From Hepsetus odoe (Eukaryota; Chordata; Actinopteri; Characiformes; Hepsetidae), in contig CM029367.1 in the NCBI GenBank assembly GCA_017165825.1, positions 10,371,379 through 10,435,378 of the forward strand: 64,000 bases of DNA, written 5' to 3'. The notes under the pieces are model-generated. The model was not told the DNA's origin. It made no database searches and worked only from the letters and a program-made list of their open reading frames with translations. The position numbers and the translations under genes are program-made. Shown here one piece after another: positions 24,063 through 36,540 of the stretch. Numbering within the stretch: position 1 is the stretch's first letter; each line of letters opens with the position of its first letter.

Positions 24063-26559
24063 TTTTTTTTTTTTGTCTAAATTGCTTTGTATATTTCAGA
24101 CTTGAAAAACCCTGACAGAGCCTAAAGATCTGAGGTCCTCTGACAAGTTTCTTTTAGGAGTTCTGTTCTGGGTTAGGCTGTGGGGTGACCACTCTTTTTC
24201 AGTTGTCTCCATATCTGTGAAATTGCGAAAATGCCCTATTATAAAAATGCGACATTAGTCTCAGCTTTTCAGTCTGCCCTTAAACATATTTCTGCACATT
24301 GACTTGTAGTTCAGGATGAGACACTTTTAGTGGTCTGCTTTAACTGTATTTTAAAATTATTTGTTTTGTTTTTGCTCTCTATTGTTTTATTGTTCTGCTT
24401 TCTTCTTTTAATGCACTTCGTAAATATAATTTATGTACTATATATACTGCTATATACTTATTCCTGTCGGGAATAAACAGCCCAGATAATGGATGGAGGG
24501 CTTGATTTTATGATGCATGACATCACTTTAGCCACTTTTGTACATTCACTGCAACCCTGAAATTTTCTAGATATTACTCAGTGGAGAGAAATGTCCAACT
24601 CAGCTGGATAGGACATTAAATGGATTTTATCTTTCCAACCATCCCTACTATGAAGTCTATGTAATGTCTAAAGGAGTGCATGTATGTACAAAGTATGTCA
24701 ATAATTCAAAGAAAATTCAAAGCGAGCGAGTGGGCTTTTTGATAAAAAAAAAAAAAAAAAGTCTAGATGTAAAAGTCTTGAATCGTCAAGTCAAGGAACT
24801 GCAAGGAACTTTTTTTTAATGTTTATGGCCAAATTATGGACCAGCTATATAACTGCAAGTCCTGCTGCCTGTATGCAAAACCCAAGCACCACCTTTCTCC
24901 TAAATCCCACAGATTATTTCATTAATTTCCTGCTGTGTTACATGTGTGAATCATGCAACTCTCAACAGTGTCTGATCCTTGTATGAATTCATGAAAATGA
25001 ATGTATTCATATGAAAAGATTAAAATATTTGAGCCATTTGCATTAAATCTTATGCACAGCTGTTTATATCTAGGTAGGAAGTTCATGAGTTCAGTTTTTC
25101 TGCTAAACAAATACCAAAAGTACTTTATTAAGGTGGAAATTCTACATAATGGGAAGATCTGTTGTGAAGACTGTTCAAGACACAACAATTTTAATTGGAA
25201 AGCACTGTTAAATTAACTGCTACAAACAAATGTCAGCAAATGTCTTGTTTACTTGCAACGGTTCCCAACTAAACTCTTGACTTTCTTGACAAATACTTCT
25301 CACTCTGAAATGCTTAGTGCTTCTTGATAAATGGGAATAGCATGCTTTACACTAATATATAGGTTGATAAATATGTTCATTTAAATGCATAAATGAATTG
25401 TACAGCTGCTGTCAAATCTGAAATGCATGGAAATTGTAACATCAGCTGAAATAGATTTAATGCCAGCCATGCAAATCACACCCTAAAATGCTGTCTCTGC
25501 TGTTACATCTCAGCAGAAAACTGTTAATAAAATATTGTTCACTAACTCTCTGAACACGAGAACGCCTTTTGGCCATGACAACTACTCAACTTAGCCTTTA
25601 TAACCAAAAACCTATTTTTTTTTTAATATGGCCTTATGCTGGTTAGAGTAAATGGAATTTCTTTTGATTTATTTCATTAAATTTTACTAGTTGCTGGGGC
25701 TCAACTTGTAAAAATCGGTCAAATTTAAACTTTTAAATTGGGCAAGCAAAAAATGATTGCTTTGATGGTGTGATTTGTTTCTGTAGCATAAGAGAATTCC
25801 GAAATAGTCTATCAGGGTGGTTCTCAGTGAGTCACTGTGACATTTTGTCCATGATGACTTCATTACAGTCACAGTGTCCTCATCAGATTCAAATTTCAAC
25901 AAAACACGTCTGGACATCTTTCCTGCATTATATTCTGTGAAGAAGCAATTCAAGTCAATGTCATGTCGGAAAGAGTCTCAAAGACGATTTTTGTAAACAA
26001 GTGTCTGCTGAGAGCATAATAAATACAGTTCTAAGCCCATAAGGCATATCTGCTTAAACTTCTCTTAAAGCTCCAAAGTTGGTTTTCAGAAAGTGTACAC
26101 GGTTTTTATTGAATCTGGAGGATGTGACCCATAGCGTCCTCTCTATCAGAAATCCATTACAAAAGTTCTTCTCACAGATGCATCTCATCGTGAGAACTTA
26201 TTACTTAATAGCCTTAAGTACATAGCCCTCCCCTTCTCAAGGTTACTGGTGAATAAAAACAAAGTAATTAAACTTAACCTAATTTCTGCTTGAGTCCTTC
26301 CCAGTTTGAGAGCAGGATAATCACTTTCAGTCCAGCACATCTTAAATCTCATAATGCAATCTTCTCTCCTGCTTATTATAAAACATTCCTGAGGCCTCTG
26401 TCAGACACTGGGGAGGGGGGGAAAAAAAAAAAAAAAACCCTTATGGAGTTAGGTGGAGTGACTGGCTGTAAAGGCGAGGTGGGTCTGACCTCAAACCGGC
26501 AACATAGACAATTACTGGCAGATTTTGATCTTTTGCCTGTTCTTTACTCTGTTTAGTAA

Positions 26560-26790
26560 GTTTATGCAGACAGTACATGTCCCAAACATTTTCCCTCCTG
26601 AAGCCTGTCGTAGCAACATCCTACAGTCTGGGCCGACCTGCTTTGGCTTTTATTTCCCATAGGAATGAGACCGCACCAGCCTGCTGAAGGTGAGCATGCA
26701 GAGATCAATACAGAAGCACATTGATCTGCCTTTTTAATGGGAAAGAAATAGTCCTGTTTTCTTTGTGTTCACTCTCCATGCATTCATTTT
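26560..26790. promoter_or_regulatory. Candidate conserved non-coding element
   Basis: Balanced-composition unique stretch in AT-rich surroundings, with no coding frame. Proposed only because its complexity stands out. No alignment available. Confidence 0.2.
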
Positions 26791-28021
26791 TATGGTTTAG
26801 ATGAAAGAATAGAGTTAGTTTCCTTGTTTTGCTTTAAACGCTAATCAGAATAACGACAGAATAGTGTGTAAATTTACTAATTAGTTTAGGGAGCTGCTGC
26901 TTACAAACATTGCAAGTTTTAGTAACAAAATATTCTAAAAATGTTTCCCTTACTGACTGTTTTCCAACTTCCTGATCGTATGGGGCACTCCCGAGCAGAC
27001 ACATGGCATTTGGCATGGTGACTTTCAGCTCAAGTGTCACCTAGAGGATAATCAGCCCTCTCCAGTCCTGTCAGGATGAGCTGGAGTAGCATTTGTGATG
27101 CACAACTAATCATCCAACATCAGTACCTGTGCTCACTAATGTTCTTGTGGCAGAATGCAATTAAATCTTCACAGCAATGTTCCAATGTTTATTGTGAAGG
27201 TTTAGAAAATGTGAAACAACAACAATCTGCCTATTAAGATTTGCCCCAGCTCAGCACTCATACATCCCAAAGGCCTGAGTTGGAAGACTTTCAGTCTAGT
27301 ATAACATACACTTGCACATATCCTTCATGTCAATTTTAAATTGAATAAAAAATATTATGGTTAGTAATGTTATCCATGTTCATATGTCAGGTACTTTGTT
27401 TAAAATCTAAATATCTATTTAAATAGGATATACACCCCCCCCCCCCATTATGTTTCTAGAATACATAATGCAACAATGGAAATATAATGCAGTTATGCAA
27501 ATAACCCTAAAATCTCACTGGTTACAGTTCAAAAGTAATATCTTGTTTGTTATAAAGTGTTTAATTTATTTGAGTTAGACTTATTTGCAACATATGGAAA
27601 GAAGCAACTTCTGCTATCAAGAATAGTATAGTATTATATTTGTGGACAATTTCAAACATTAAAAAGAATTTTCTTATATTTTATGGTTTTTTTTTTTTTT
27701 TGTGTATAAATATGATTTTTTTTATTAGTGACAAAAATAACCAAAACAAATGTGCATACAATGTTTACTTTTTAAAATCAAATTCATGTTATGTTAATTC
27801 CCCCTTTACTTTAGAAAAACTATTAAAGTTATTTCTTAAAGTGTTTTTAATTTGAAGAGATGCAACAAACTTGTGATTTTATTGAATGACAAACTAAGCA
27901 TTATCCTAAAAGTTTTGGGGATAAAATGGAGCCTCAAGTGGAAACAGTGTTTGCACCATAGTTAACTTAACCAGGCAGAGCTGAAACAAATTACTTTAAC
28001 TCAACTACTTCTAACAGTGTT

Positions 28022-29655
28022 AGAAGTGAACTCCTGTCTTTTGCATCTCCCTCTTTCAAACTGACTACCTGAATGTCCTCGATCACCACATTCATAAACC
28101 TCCTCTTTGGTCTTCCTCTTCTCTCCTTGCAGCTCCATCTTCAACATCCTTCTCCCAATTTAATCCTAGTCATGGATTGTCCTGGACATGTCCAAACCAA
28201 TGCAACCTTGCTCCTCTAACTTTGTCTCCAAAACATCTAACCTGAGCGGTTCCTCTATTATACTCATTTCTAATCCCGTGTTAGACCTGCTGCACATCTT
28301 TCCAAGCTCTGTCTCTATCTAGCCAATCGGTATAGGTCTTTTTCTCCCTCCTGTCTAACTCTCATACAATTCACCAAACATCTTATCTTTTGCCTTGTAC
28401 ACCTGTCTACTTTCTTCATCCCTCTGACTATCCCACTTCTTCTACGCGTGCCTCTTCTTCTGTATACACTCCTGGACTTCTAGGTATCACCACCAGGTTT
28501 CCTTGTCCTCCATCTTTCTTCCAGAATTCACACCAAGTACATTTCTAACTGTCTGCCTTGCCACATCTGCAGTAGTTTCCCTCCAATATGATGGCTCTTC
28601 CTTTCCCAGTGCCCGTGTTAACTTCTGCCTGAATTCCACCTTGCAGTCCTCCTTCAGCTTCCACCACTTAATCCTCGACTCTGTCCTCATTTTCCTACTC
28701 TTCTTGATCTCCAAGGTCATCCTACAGACCACCATCCCATGCTGGTTAGCTACACTCTCCCCTGTCACTACTTTGCAGTCTCCAATCTCCTTCAGACTGA
28801 CCCTCCTGCAAAGAATATAATCCACCTGTGAGCATCTTCCTCCACTCTTATACATCACCCTGTGCTCTTAGTAAGTATTTACTACAGACATTTCCATCCT
28901 TTTTGCAAATTCTACAACCATCTGACCTTCAGCATTCCTCTCCTTGATACCATATCTAACCATCACCTCCTCATAACCTCTGTTCCCTTCACCAACATGT
29001 TAAAATCTGCACCAATCATCACTCTCTCTCCCCTAGGTACACTCTCTATCACTTCATCTAACTCACTCCAAAATTCTTCTTTCTCTTCAATCTCACAACC
29101 AACTTCTGGGGTATAAGCACTAACAACATTCATTATCACACCTTCAACTTCCAGCTTCAAACTCATCACCCTCCCTGGCACCCTCTTCACCTCCAAAACA
29201 CTCTCCACATACTCTTCCTTCAGGATAACACCTCCCCCATTCCTCCTTCTATCCACACCATGGTAAAACAATTTAAACCCTCCTCCAATACACCTGGCTT
29301 TCCATCTAGTCTCTTGCACACACAAATCTCCTTTTACATGCTACCAATATTAAAAAATGACTACCCTCACTTCCACTCTCCTACACGTCCTTCTCTTCTC
29401 CTCTCTCAGAAGATGCCTTCCTCCTCTTCTTCTCCTTTGGCCAACAGTAGGCCAGCACCCTGTAGGTTAACAGCACTGGAGGCAGTTGTTAACCTGGACC
29501 TCGACTGATCTGGTATGGAAATCTGTTTCGTTATCCATGTTTTTGTTTGGAAAAGTTTTACACTGGATGCCTTTCCTGACGTAACCCTCCCCATTTATCC
29601 CAGGCTTGGGACCAGCGCAAAGGAATACACTGGCTTGTCCATCTCTAGTGGCTGG
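28022..29655 (-). mobile_element. RTE-clade LINE copy 2, RT deleted
   Basis: Minus-strand copy with the element's 5' end at 29655 (CCAGCCACTAG, also at the 37.5-kb copy) and the 3' coding end near 28.03 kb. Endonuclease sequence is at 28.49-29.33 kb. Nearly the whole reverse transcriptase is missing: the linker after the endonuclease (near 28.4 kb) runs within about 250 bp into the 3' end. Homology to the endonuclease domain captured in ruminant p97BCNT/CFDP2 supports the RTE/BovB clade. Confidence 0.85.
28487..29325 (-). pseudogene. RTE endonuclease remnant
   Basis: APE-type endonuclease that nicks target DNA for LINE insertion. Two minus-strand frames: 29325-28963 (MCVQETRWKARCIGGGFKLF, IMNVVSAYTPEVGCE, MIGADFN with the DFN signature) and 28858-28487 (SQVDYILCRR, CRMTLEIKKSRK). 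They are separated by a frameshift with loss of the segment between. Not functional. Confidence 0.85.
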
Positions 29656-30625
29656 GTTTTTTTTAGAGGCATTTTTTTAATAAAAGGATAAAAAATTCAC
29701 ATTCCAAAGTATTAATGACCAAAACTTGTTAAGAGCTGACACACACTGCTTTCAACTTGTGTAGCTGCCTTTGTAATTGTGATTTAGTTTCTTCAAAGTT
29801 AAAGGACTTTTTCATGCGGCCTTTCTGTTGTACCAAGCCCCTGTGGCACATATCCTCTCTGAAGAGAAAAACCTGATTAACCACTGCTATTGAATTCAGA
29901 AATATTAATTAGGGATGTAATCACAAATGCTTCTGCTTAGTGGCTTTTCCAGTATGGGGCTGATCCATGAGAATCTAATTGCTTAGCCCCTGCCTTTTAA
30001 TTTTATTTATTTAATATTTAAAAAATATTTATTTTTTTAAAGAAAAAAATCTTTTTGGAAAACCCACATCAGAAAAAAAGGATGTTTACAAAGGTGATAC
30101 AAGGCAAAATGATATTTACTTGAAAATATACAATGCACCACATGGCACAGCATTGCAGCTAAAAGCGTATCATGAAATATTAATGGCTCATTTTTTGAAT
30201 GTAAAAAGTTGCAGCACCCACTTTGATCTTTTCAAAGGTAGAAAGGTTGACAGACTTGGAGAGTGGTTTTTCAGTGAAGGAAAAAAGGTATTTTCTAGCA
30301 AGGGCTAAGGACATGAAAAGAAAATAAAGTATGAGTCTGGAAATGATACACTAGACTTCACATGAAGCTTTTGTTAATGGATGCTGCTAAAGCTTCAGAT
30401 ACTACAAACAGAACGGAAGCCCAACTAATGCACTGCCTACATTGAGCTCAGTTTTTATAAAGTTATGGGAACGAGATGCTATGTTAAATACTGTCAGATT
30501 AAATAGAAATATTACCTCACTTAGTCAGTGGCAATGAATGTTCAGGGGCTTATCAGAATGAACCATTAGTGTAAATTAACACTACATCAGTTAACAATTA
30601 AAAGCCACATCAGTGCCATTCAAAG
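29656..30625. other. Intergenic, nothing recognised
   Basis: AT-rich unique DNA. Confidence 0.5.
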
Positions 30626-30885
30626 GGAGCAGCAGTGGCCTAGTGGTTAGGGACTAGGCCCCTAGATCGGAAGGTTGTTGGGCAAATCCCAGACTAGTAG
30701 GTTTCCCTGGGATAGCCTTGAGCATAGTACTGTCCCCATCACTGCTCCCCAGGCAGCTTTCAATAGCTGCCCCCTGCTGTACATGTTCATATGGGTAAAA
30801 AGCAGAATCTGCATTTCATTGTGATTCACTGTGTGCTGTGCTGTTTCACAATGACAAGTTATCACTTTCACTTCAGAATGTAGCT
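30626..30885 (+). mobile_element. SINE-A, body type 2
   Basis: Head with A box TGGCCTAGTGG, decayed B box (GGCAAATCCC), type-2 body (ctttcaatagctgccccctgc) and type-2 tail (gtgctgtgctgtttcacaatg, then atcactttcactt). Confidence 0.82.
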
Positions 30886-31647
30886 CATTATTTTATTCAC
30901 TTCTTTCATGTAAGCCACAGCTAATTGTTAAGTAGAAGTGTTAATAAAAACATTCATTCATTTCTCTGTTGGGTTGCAGTAGCCACAAGTATGGAAGCCA
31001 GCTGGAGAACATGCTGTGGTTTCTTAGATCTCCCTTCAGCTGGTTTCTGCTTTTGAAGTCGGTGCTTGTTTGCTCAGATGAAGTTAATGTTTGAGAGGCA
31101 TTTCTCTCAGCTGCTGGCTGCAGATATAGATGTGCTGGTTGGTAATTCCTCGCCCAGGCCTGCTCTTCCAGCCTGAAGTTCCAGACTGACTGCATGATCA
31201 AAGATGCATCACCCCAGCTCAAGCTGCCATGATGCAACTGAAAAATATATGTCCCATGGAACCAGGTGAGCACATCTCACAGCTCTCACGCGAAACACTA
31301 TAGAACAGCCTGGCTAAAATATTGAACCTAGTTTTCTTTTTCAAACAAGATCCTCCCTATTATAACTCCTACCATTATTACTTTTATAATGTAACTCCTA
31401 CCATGCAAAGCAAATCATGTACTGAATTCAGTGTCGCTGAATGTGAATGTCAAGTTGCTGACAGTTGTTTGTTATTTGAATTGTGCTCTGTACAGCTGAC
31501 AAAAATGGCACATCATGCTTTTACAAGTTGTCACGACAGGTTACATCCATTAACATGACAGTGTTATTAAATAATTGTGATGACAAATGTAATGTCATTA
31601 CCTTAATTCATGACAATTACTTGTAATGATTACTGGACAATGTTTGT
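30886..31647. other. Intergenic; one 110-codon open frame of unknown meaning
   Basis: A minus-strand frame at 31273-30941 is open for 110 codons but shows no domain, signal peptide or splice context I recognise. Probably chance. Confidence 0.4.
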
Positions 31648-32940
31648 TATTCTTCTTTTTCTTTCGGCCACCTGTATGTCATCTCTCACCATGCTCATAA
31701 ACCTCCTTTTGGTCTTCCTCTTTTCCCCTTTCCTGGCAGCTCCATCTTCAACTTCCTCCTTTCAATATAATCCTCAGCTCTCCTCTGTACATGTCCAAAC
31801 CAACGCAACCTTGCTTCTCTAACTTTGTCTCCAAAACAATTAACCTGAGCTGTCCCTCTAATATATTAATTTCTAATCCTGTCCATCCTCATCACACCCA
31901 GTGAAAATCTCAGCATCTTTAACTCTGACACCTCTAGCTCCGCCTCCTGTCTTTGTGTCAGTGCAACCATCTCCAACCAATACAACATACTGGTCTCACT
32001 ACTGTCCTGTAAATCCTCCCTTTTACTCTTGCTGGAAAGTCTACTTTCTTCTTCTGTCTGACTGTCCCACTCCTCCTTCTTTTGTATACACTCCTGGACT
32101 TCTCAGTTCCACCACCAGGTTTCCTTATCCTCCTTCTTCCTTCCAGATATCACACCAAATACATTTCTAGTGGTCTGCCATATCACTTCTGCAGTAGTTT
32201 CCCAACAATCTGGTAGCTCTTCAACACTTCCCAGTGCCCACGTTAACTCCTGCCTGAATTCCACCTTGCAGTCCTCCTCCTTCAGCTTCCAGTACTTTAT
32301 CCTTGACTCTGCCCTCACTTTCCTCCTCTTCTTGACCTCCAAGGTCATCCTTTACAGTCTCCAATCTCCTTCAGACTGACCCTCCTGCAAAGGATATAAC
32401 CTACCTGTGAGCATCTTCCTCCACTCTTATACGTCACCCTGTGCTCCTCCCTCTTCTTAAAATAAGTATTTACTACAGACATTTCCATCCTTGGGGCAGT
32501 GGTGGCCTAGTGTTTAGGGCGTCGGCCACATGATCGGAGGGTCGAGGGTTCGAACCCCTTCCCAATGGGTTGCCCTGAGGTACCCTTGAGCAAGGTGCCG
32601 TCCCCGTCCCGCTCCTCCCTGCGATGGGCTGGTGACCTGTGCAGGGTGCGTCCCCCATCCTCGCCCTGTGTGCGCTGGGTTGGACACCAGCACTCCCCCG
32701 CGACCCCGTTTGGGACAAGCGGCAGAAAATGGATGGATGGATTTCCATCCTTTTTGCAAATTCTACAACCATCTGACCTTCAGCATTCCTCTCCTTGACA
32801 CCATGCCTACCCATCACTTCCTCATCACCTCTGTTCCCTTCACCAACATGACCATTAAAATCTGCACCAATCACCACTCTCTGTCCCCTGGGTACACTCT
32901 CTATCACTTCATCTAACTCACTCCACAATTCTTCTTTCAA
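31648..32940 (-). mobile_element. RTE-clade LINE copy 3, RT deleted, SINE-interrupted
   Basis: Same family and strand as 28.0-29.65 kb. Keeps the 3' coding end (31.67-32.0 kb) and endonuclease part (32.1-32.93 kb), with most of the RT deleted near 32.03 kb, a different junction from copy 2. A SINE-A copy is inserted at 32493-32740. The 5' end is missing beyond 32940. Confidence 0.85.
32493..32740 (+). mobile_element. SINE-A, body type 1, nested in LINE, with TSD
   Basis: Complete copy ending in (GGAT)n, flanked by the perfect 12-bp duplication ATTTCCATCCTT at 32481-32492 and 32741-32752. The SINE is younger than LINE copy 3. Confidence 0.93.
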
Positions 32941-33112
32941 TCAATATGTTTCTCCAGAAAAAAGCTAGGAGCCCATGATCACTGACCATGTTATAATATA
33001 GAGCATTATGCAGCACAACATATCTGATGCATTTAAATGTTTTATTTTGAGAAGATGGTGAGAAAGTGTATAGCAAGTTGAGTTTCACCTGGTTGTTGTG
33101 AATAATGTAAAC

Positions 33113-33309
33113 AGGGTGGTGGTGGTAAAGTTGTAGAATACTTGTCTATAGACCAAGAGGCTGCAGGTTCAAATCCCACCTCAAGCACTGCCATCATTGG
33201 GGTTCCTGAGCAAGACCCTTAATCCCAAGATGCTCCAGGAGGACTGTCCTTAGACTTAAGAAATGTAAGTCACTCTGGATATGAACACCAGCTAAACACT
33301 GTAAATGTC
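33113..33309 (+). mobile_element. SINE-B copy
   Basis: Plus-strand copy with degenerate A box (GGTGGTAAAGTTGTAG), B box (AGGTTCAAATCCCACC) and tail (tgtaagtcactctggatatg ... ctaaacactgtaaatgtc). Confidence 0.82.
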
Positions 33310-33467
33310 AATATGATAACAATATTACTGACATCAGAGGACTGAAATGTCTTTTAGATATGTTTTGGAACTGTTTAACGTTCCTGGCAGAAGATTTTTT
33401 TTATCAAACTTTGGTACTCAAACATTATCGGGAAATGCATTTTTGTTGTCATCCTATTTTGTATTTA

Positions 33468-33716
33468 TCCATCCATCCATTATCTGCCGCTTTGTCCCAA
33501 ACGGGGTCGCGGGGGAGTGCTGGTGTCCAACCCAGCGCACACAGGGCGAGGACGGGGGACGCACCCTGGACAGGTCGCCAGCCCATCGCAGGGAGGAGCG
33601 GGACGGGAACGGCACCTTGCTCAAGGGTACCTCAGGGCAACCTATTGGAAAGGGGTTCAAACCCCCGATCCTCCGATCCTCGGGCCAACGCCCTAACCAC
33701 TAGGCCACCGCTGCCC
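33468..33716 (-). mobile_element. SINE-A, body type 1, full length
   Basis: Minus-strand copy. The tail is at the left (atccatccatcc), the head at the right ending GGTGGCCTAGTGG read in reverse. It is among the least diverged copies in the window. TSD uncertain because both flanks are TTTAT-rich. Confidence 0.9.
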
Positions 33717-34457
33717 TTTATTTATTTGTTATAATTTTTTTAAGCTTTCCATGTTTCCAGCTTAAGCTGTCCATCTTTAGTATGAGACAAGAAACTGAGC
33801 TGATTAAACCCCTTTCATCTTGACTCCCCCTCAAAGCTGGGACCCAAATTAAAAACTGTTTGCTTAGACTTTTTGGTAAATCCTAAAACAATTTAAGGAT
33901 TGTGTTCTAAGACTGCACTATTATTAGAGCTTGCATGCTGCAAGAAGTGAGCGTGTGTGATTGAACTACTTATTATATTAGCTTCTGCAGAAGCAACCCT
34001 TGCTGCTTTTCTGTATTAGTTTTGCCAAAAGCACTGATGCTTTCTCTTTGAATGATCTTAAAGGTTGGTTAGGTTAAAATGATTTTTAAAAGCAAAAAAC
34101 ACTTCAGTAATTGTACTTATTTACTTATTTATGACTTTGGAAAAGTGTTCTTTACTAGTATTGTTGAAAGTAAATACTAAAACATTTTCTTGAAGGGAAA
34201 AAAACACACTTTCATTTAGGATTTCGAGGTTTGTTACAATACTCCAGTAAGGTTTTTCTTTTTTCTTTTTCCGTTCCCATGTTACACATCACACTACAAC
34301 AACCTAAAAAAGCTATTTAAACCTATAATATACATATCATTTGATGCTTTTAAAAACATATATGCAAAAACATATATGCACATAGATTTTACTTACAAGT
34401 ATTTGGCTCAGTACGCTAACTGTAATCAAATTAGACAAACTTAAAATTTTTTTTTTT
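33717..34457. other. Intergenic, nothing recognised
   Basis: AT-rich unique DNA. A short duplication (acatatatgcaaaa twice) lies near 34.36 kb. Confidence 0.5.
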
Positions 34458-34672
34458 TATTGTGAAGCACAGCACACAGCGAGGTCAACACAATTCATCC
34501 TCTGCTTTACACCCATACACACTGTGCAGCAAGGGGGAGCTATTTAAAGCCCCTGGGGAGCAGTGATGGGGTGGTACCTTGCTCTTGGGTACCTCAGGGC
34601 AACCTACTGTTCTAGGACTCGAACCCAAGACCGTCTGCTCCTGAGGCCTAAGCCACAAATGTTTTTCAGAGG
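34458..34672 (-). mobile_element. SINE-A, body type 2, head truncated
   Basis: Type-2 tail (attgtgaagcacagcacaca) and body in reverse, then a B-box remnant (ggactcgaacccaagac). The A-box half of the head has largely decayed. Confidence 0.75.
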
Positions 34673-34851
34673 CTGTTTATGTAGATTTTTGTCTCTAGTT
34701 TTCAGTGCTTTCAGTTAGTTTACCTGTAACAGGGGTGAAAATAACTTCTTCTTCTTTTTCTTTCAGCTGCTCCCCTTTTGGGGTCGCCACAGCGGATCAA
34801 CTGTCTCAATTTCTTCCGGTCCTCTGCATCTTCCTGCTTCAAACCGACCAT

Positions 34852-36459
34852 CTACATGTCCTCTCTCACCAAGCCCATAAACCTCCTCTTTGGTCTTCCT
34901 CTTCTCCTCTTTCCTGGCAGCTCCATCTTCAACATCCTCCTTCCAATATATTCCTCATCTCTCCTCTGGACCTGTCCAAACCAATGCAACCTTGCTCTAA
35001 CTTTGTCTCCAAGACGTCTAACCTGAGCTGTCCCTCTAATATACTCATTTCTAATCCTGTCCATCCTTGTCACACCCAACGAAAATTTCAGCATCTTTAA
35101 CTCTGACACCTCTAGCTCCGCCTCCTGCCTTTTTGTCAGTGCCACCGTCTCCAACCCATACAACATAACTGGTCTCACTACTGTCCTGTAAATCTTCCCT
35201 TGTACGCGTCTGTCACAAATCACTCCAGCCACTCTTCTCCACCCGTTCCAACCTGCATGCATTCTCTTCTTCACCTCTCTTCCATACTCGCCGTTACACT
35301 GAACTGTTGATCCTAAATATTTAAACTCCTCTATCTTTGTTACCTCCACTCCCTGCATCCTAACCACTCCACTTTCCTCCCTTTCATTTACACTCATGTA
35401 TTCTGTCTTTGCCCTATTCACTTTCATTCCTCTCCTCTCAAGAGCATATCTCCATCTCTCCAGGTTCTCCTCAAGCTGCTCCCTACTCTCCCTACAGATC
35501 ACAATATCATCAGCAAACATCATCGTCCACGGAGACTCCTGTCTAACCTCATCCGTCAACCTGTCCATTATTATTGCAAACAAGAATGGGCTCAGTGCCG
35601 ATCCTTGATGTAATCCAACCTCTATCTTAAATGCATCCGCCATTCCCACTGCAGATCTCACCACTGTTACACTGCCCTCATACATATCCTGAACTACTCT
35701 CACATACTTCTCTGTAACACCAGACTGCCTCATACAAAACCACAACTCCTCTCTAGGCACCCTGTCATATGCTTTCTCCAAGTCCACAAAGGCACAATGC
35801 AGCTCCTTCTGACCTTCTCTGTACTTCTCCATCAACACCCTCAGAGCAAACATTGCATCTGTAGTGCTCTTTCTCAGCATAATACCATACTGCTGTTCAT
35901 TAATCCTCACCTCTTTTCTTAACCTAGCTTCCACTACTCTTTCCCATAACTTCATGGTGTGGCTGATCAACTTTATCCCTCTATAGTTACCACAGCTCTT
36001 TGCCTCACCCTTATTCTTGAAGATCGGTGCCAGTACACTTCCTCTCCACTCCTCAGGCATCTTCTCACTTTCCAAGATTGTGTTAAACAATCTTGTCAGA
36101 AACTCAACTGCCATCTCCCCTAAACACCTCCAGGCTTCCACTGGTATGTCATCCGGTCCAACAGCCTTTTCATTCTTTTGAATACACTCCTGGACTTTTT
36201 GGTTCCACCACCAGGTTTCCTTATCCTCCTTCTTCCTTCCAGATGTCACACAAAGTACATTTCTAACCGTCTGCCTTATCACTTCTGCAGTAGTTTCCCA
36301 GCAATCCGGTAGCTGTTCAACACCTCCCAGTGCCCATGTTAACTCCTGCCTGAATTCCACCTTGCAGTCCTCCTCCTTCAGCTTCCACCACTTGATTCTC
36401 GACTCTGCCCTCACTTTCCTCCTCTTTATGACCTCCAAGGTCATCCTACAGACCATCAT
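34852..36459 (-). pseudogene. RTE reverse transcriptase frame (535 codons, open)
   Basis: RNA-dependent DNA polymerase of a non-LTR retrotransposon. In order: end of the endonuclease (VCRMTLEVIKRRKVRAESR), RT motifs AVGPDDIPVEAW, NYRGIKLIS, CAFVDLEKAYDRVP, LHQGSALSPFLFAIIMD and the catalytic MFADDIVIC (FADD at 35506-35517), then the C-terminal GKIYRTVVRPVMLYG and MELPGKRRRGRPKRRFM blocks. No stop interrupts it. The segment normally between endonuclease and RT is missing in frame (QKN joined to EKAVGPDD near 36173). The endonuclease upstream is broken, so I class it as a pseudogene. Confidence 0.88.
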
Positions 36460-36502
36460 CCTATGCTGTTTAGCTACACTCTCCCCTGTTACTACTTTGC
36501 AG

Positions 36503-36529
36503 GAGGGTTAGTCTGAAAGAGATTGGAGA
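36503..36529. other. 27-bp micro-inversion within LINE copy 4
   Basis: These 27 bp are the reverse complement of 28779-28805 in LINE copy 2 (two mismatches), while the flanks TTTGCAG (36496-36502) and CTGCAAA (36530-36536) are in normal order. LINE copy 3 (32358-32384) has the normal orientation. Confidence 0.92.
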
Positions 36530-36540
36530 CTGCAAAGAAT

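Larger units (their letters stand above)
18243..28021. other. Long repeat-poor intergenic block
   Basis: Nearly 10 kb with no full transposon or exon recognised. Contents noted separately are homopolymer runs, one perfect hairpin at 23.23 kb, a SINE-A tail remnant at 23.99 kb and two higher-complexity stretches that could be regulatory. Confidence 0.5.

Noticed and set aside
30941..31273. 110-codon minus-strand frame
   Set aside because: Open by length only. I saw no domain, repeat family or exon signals.
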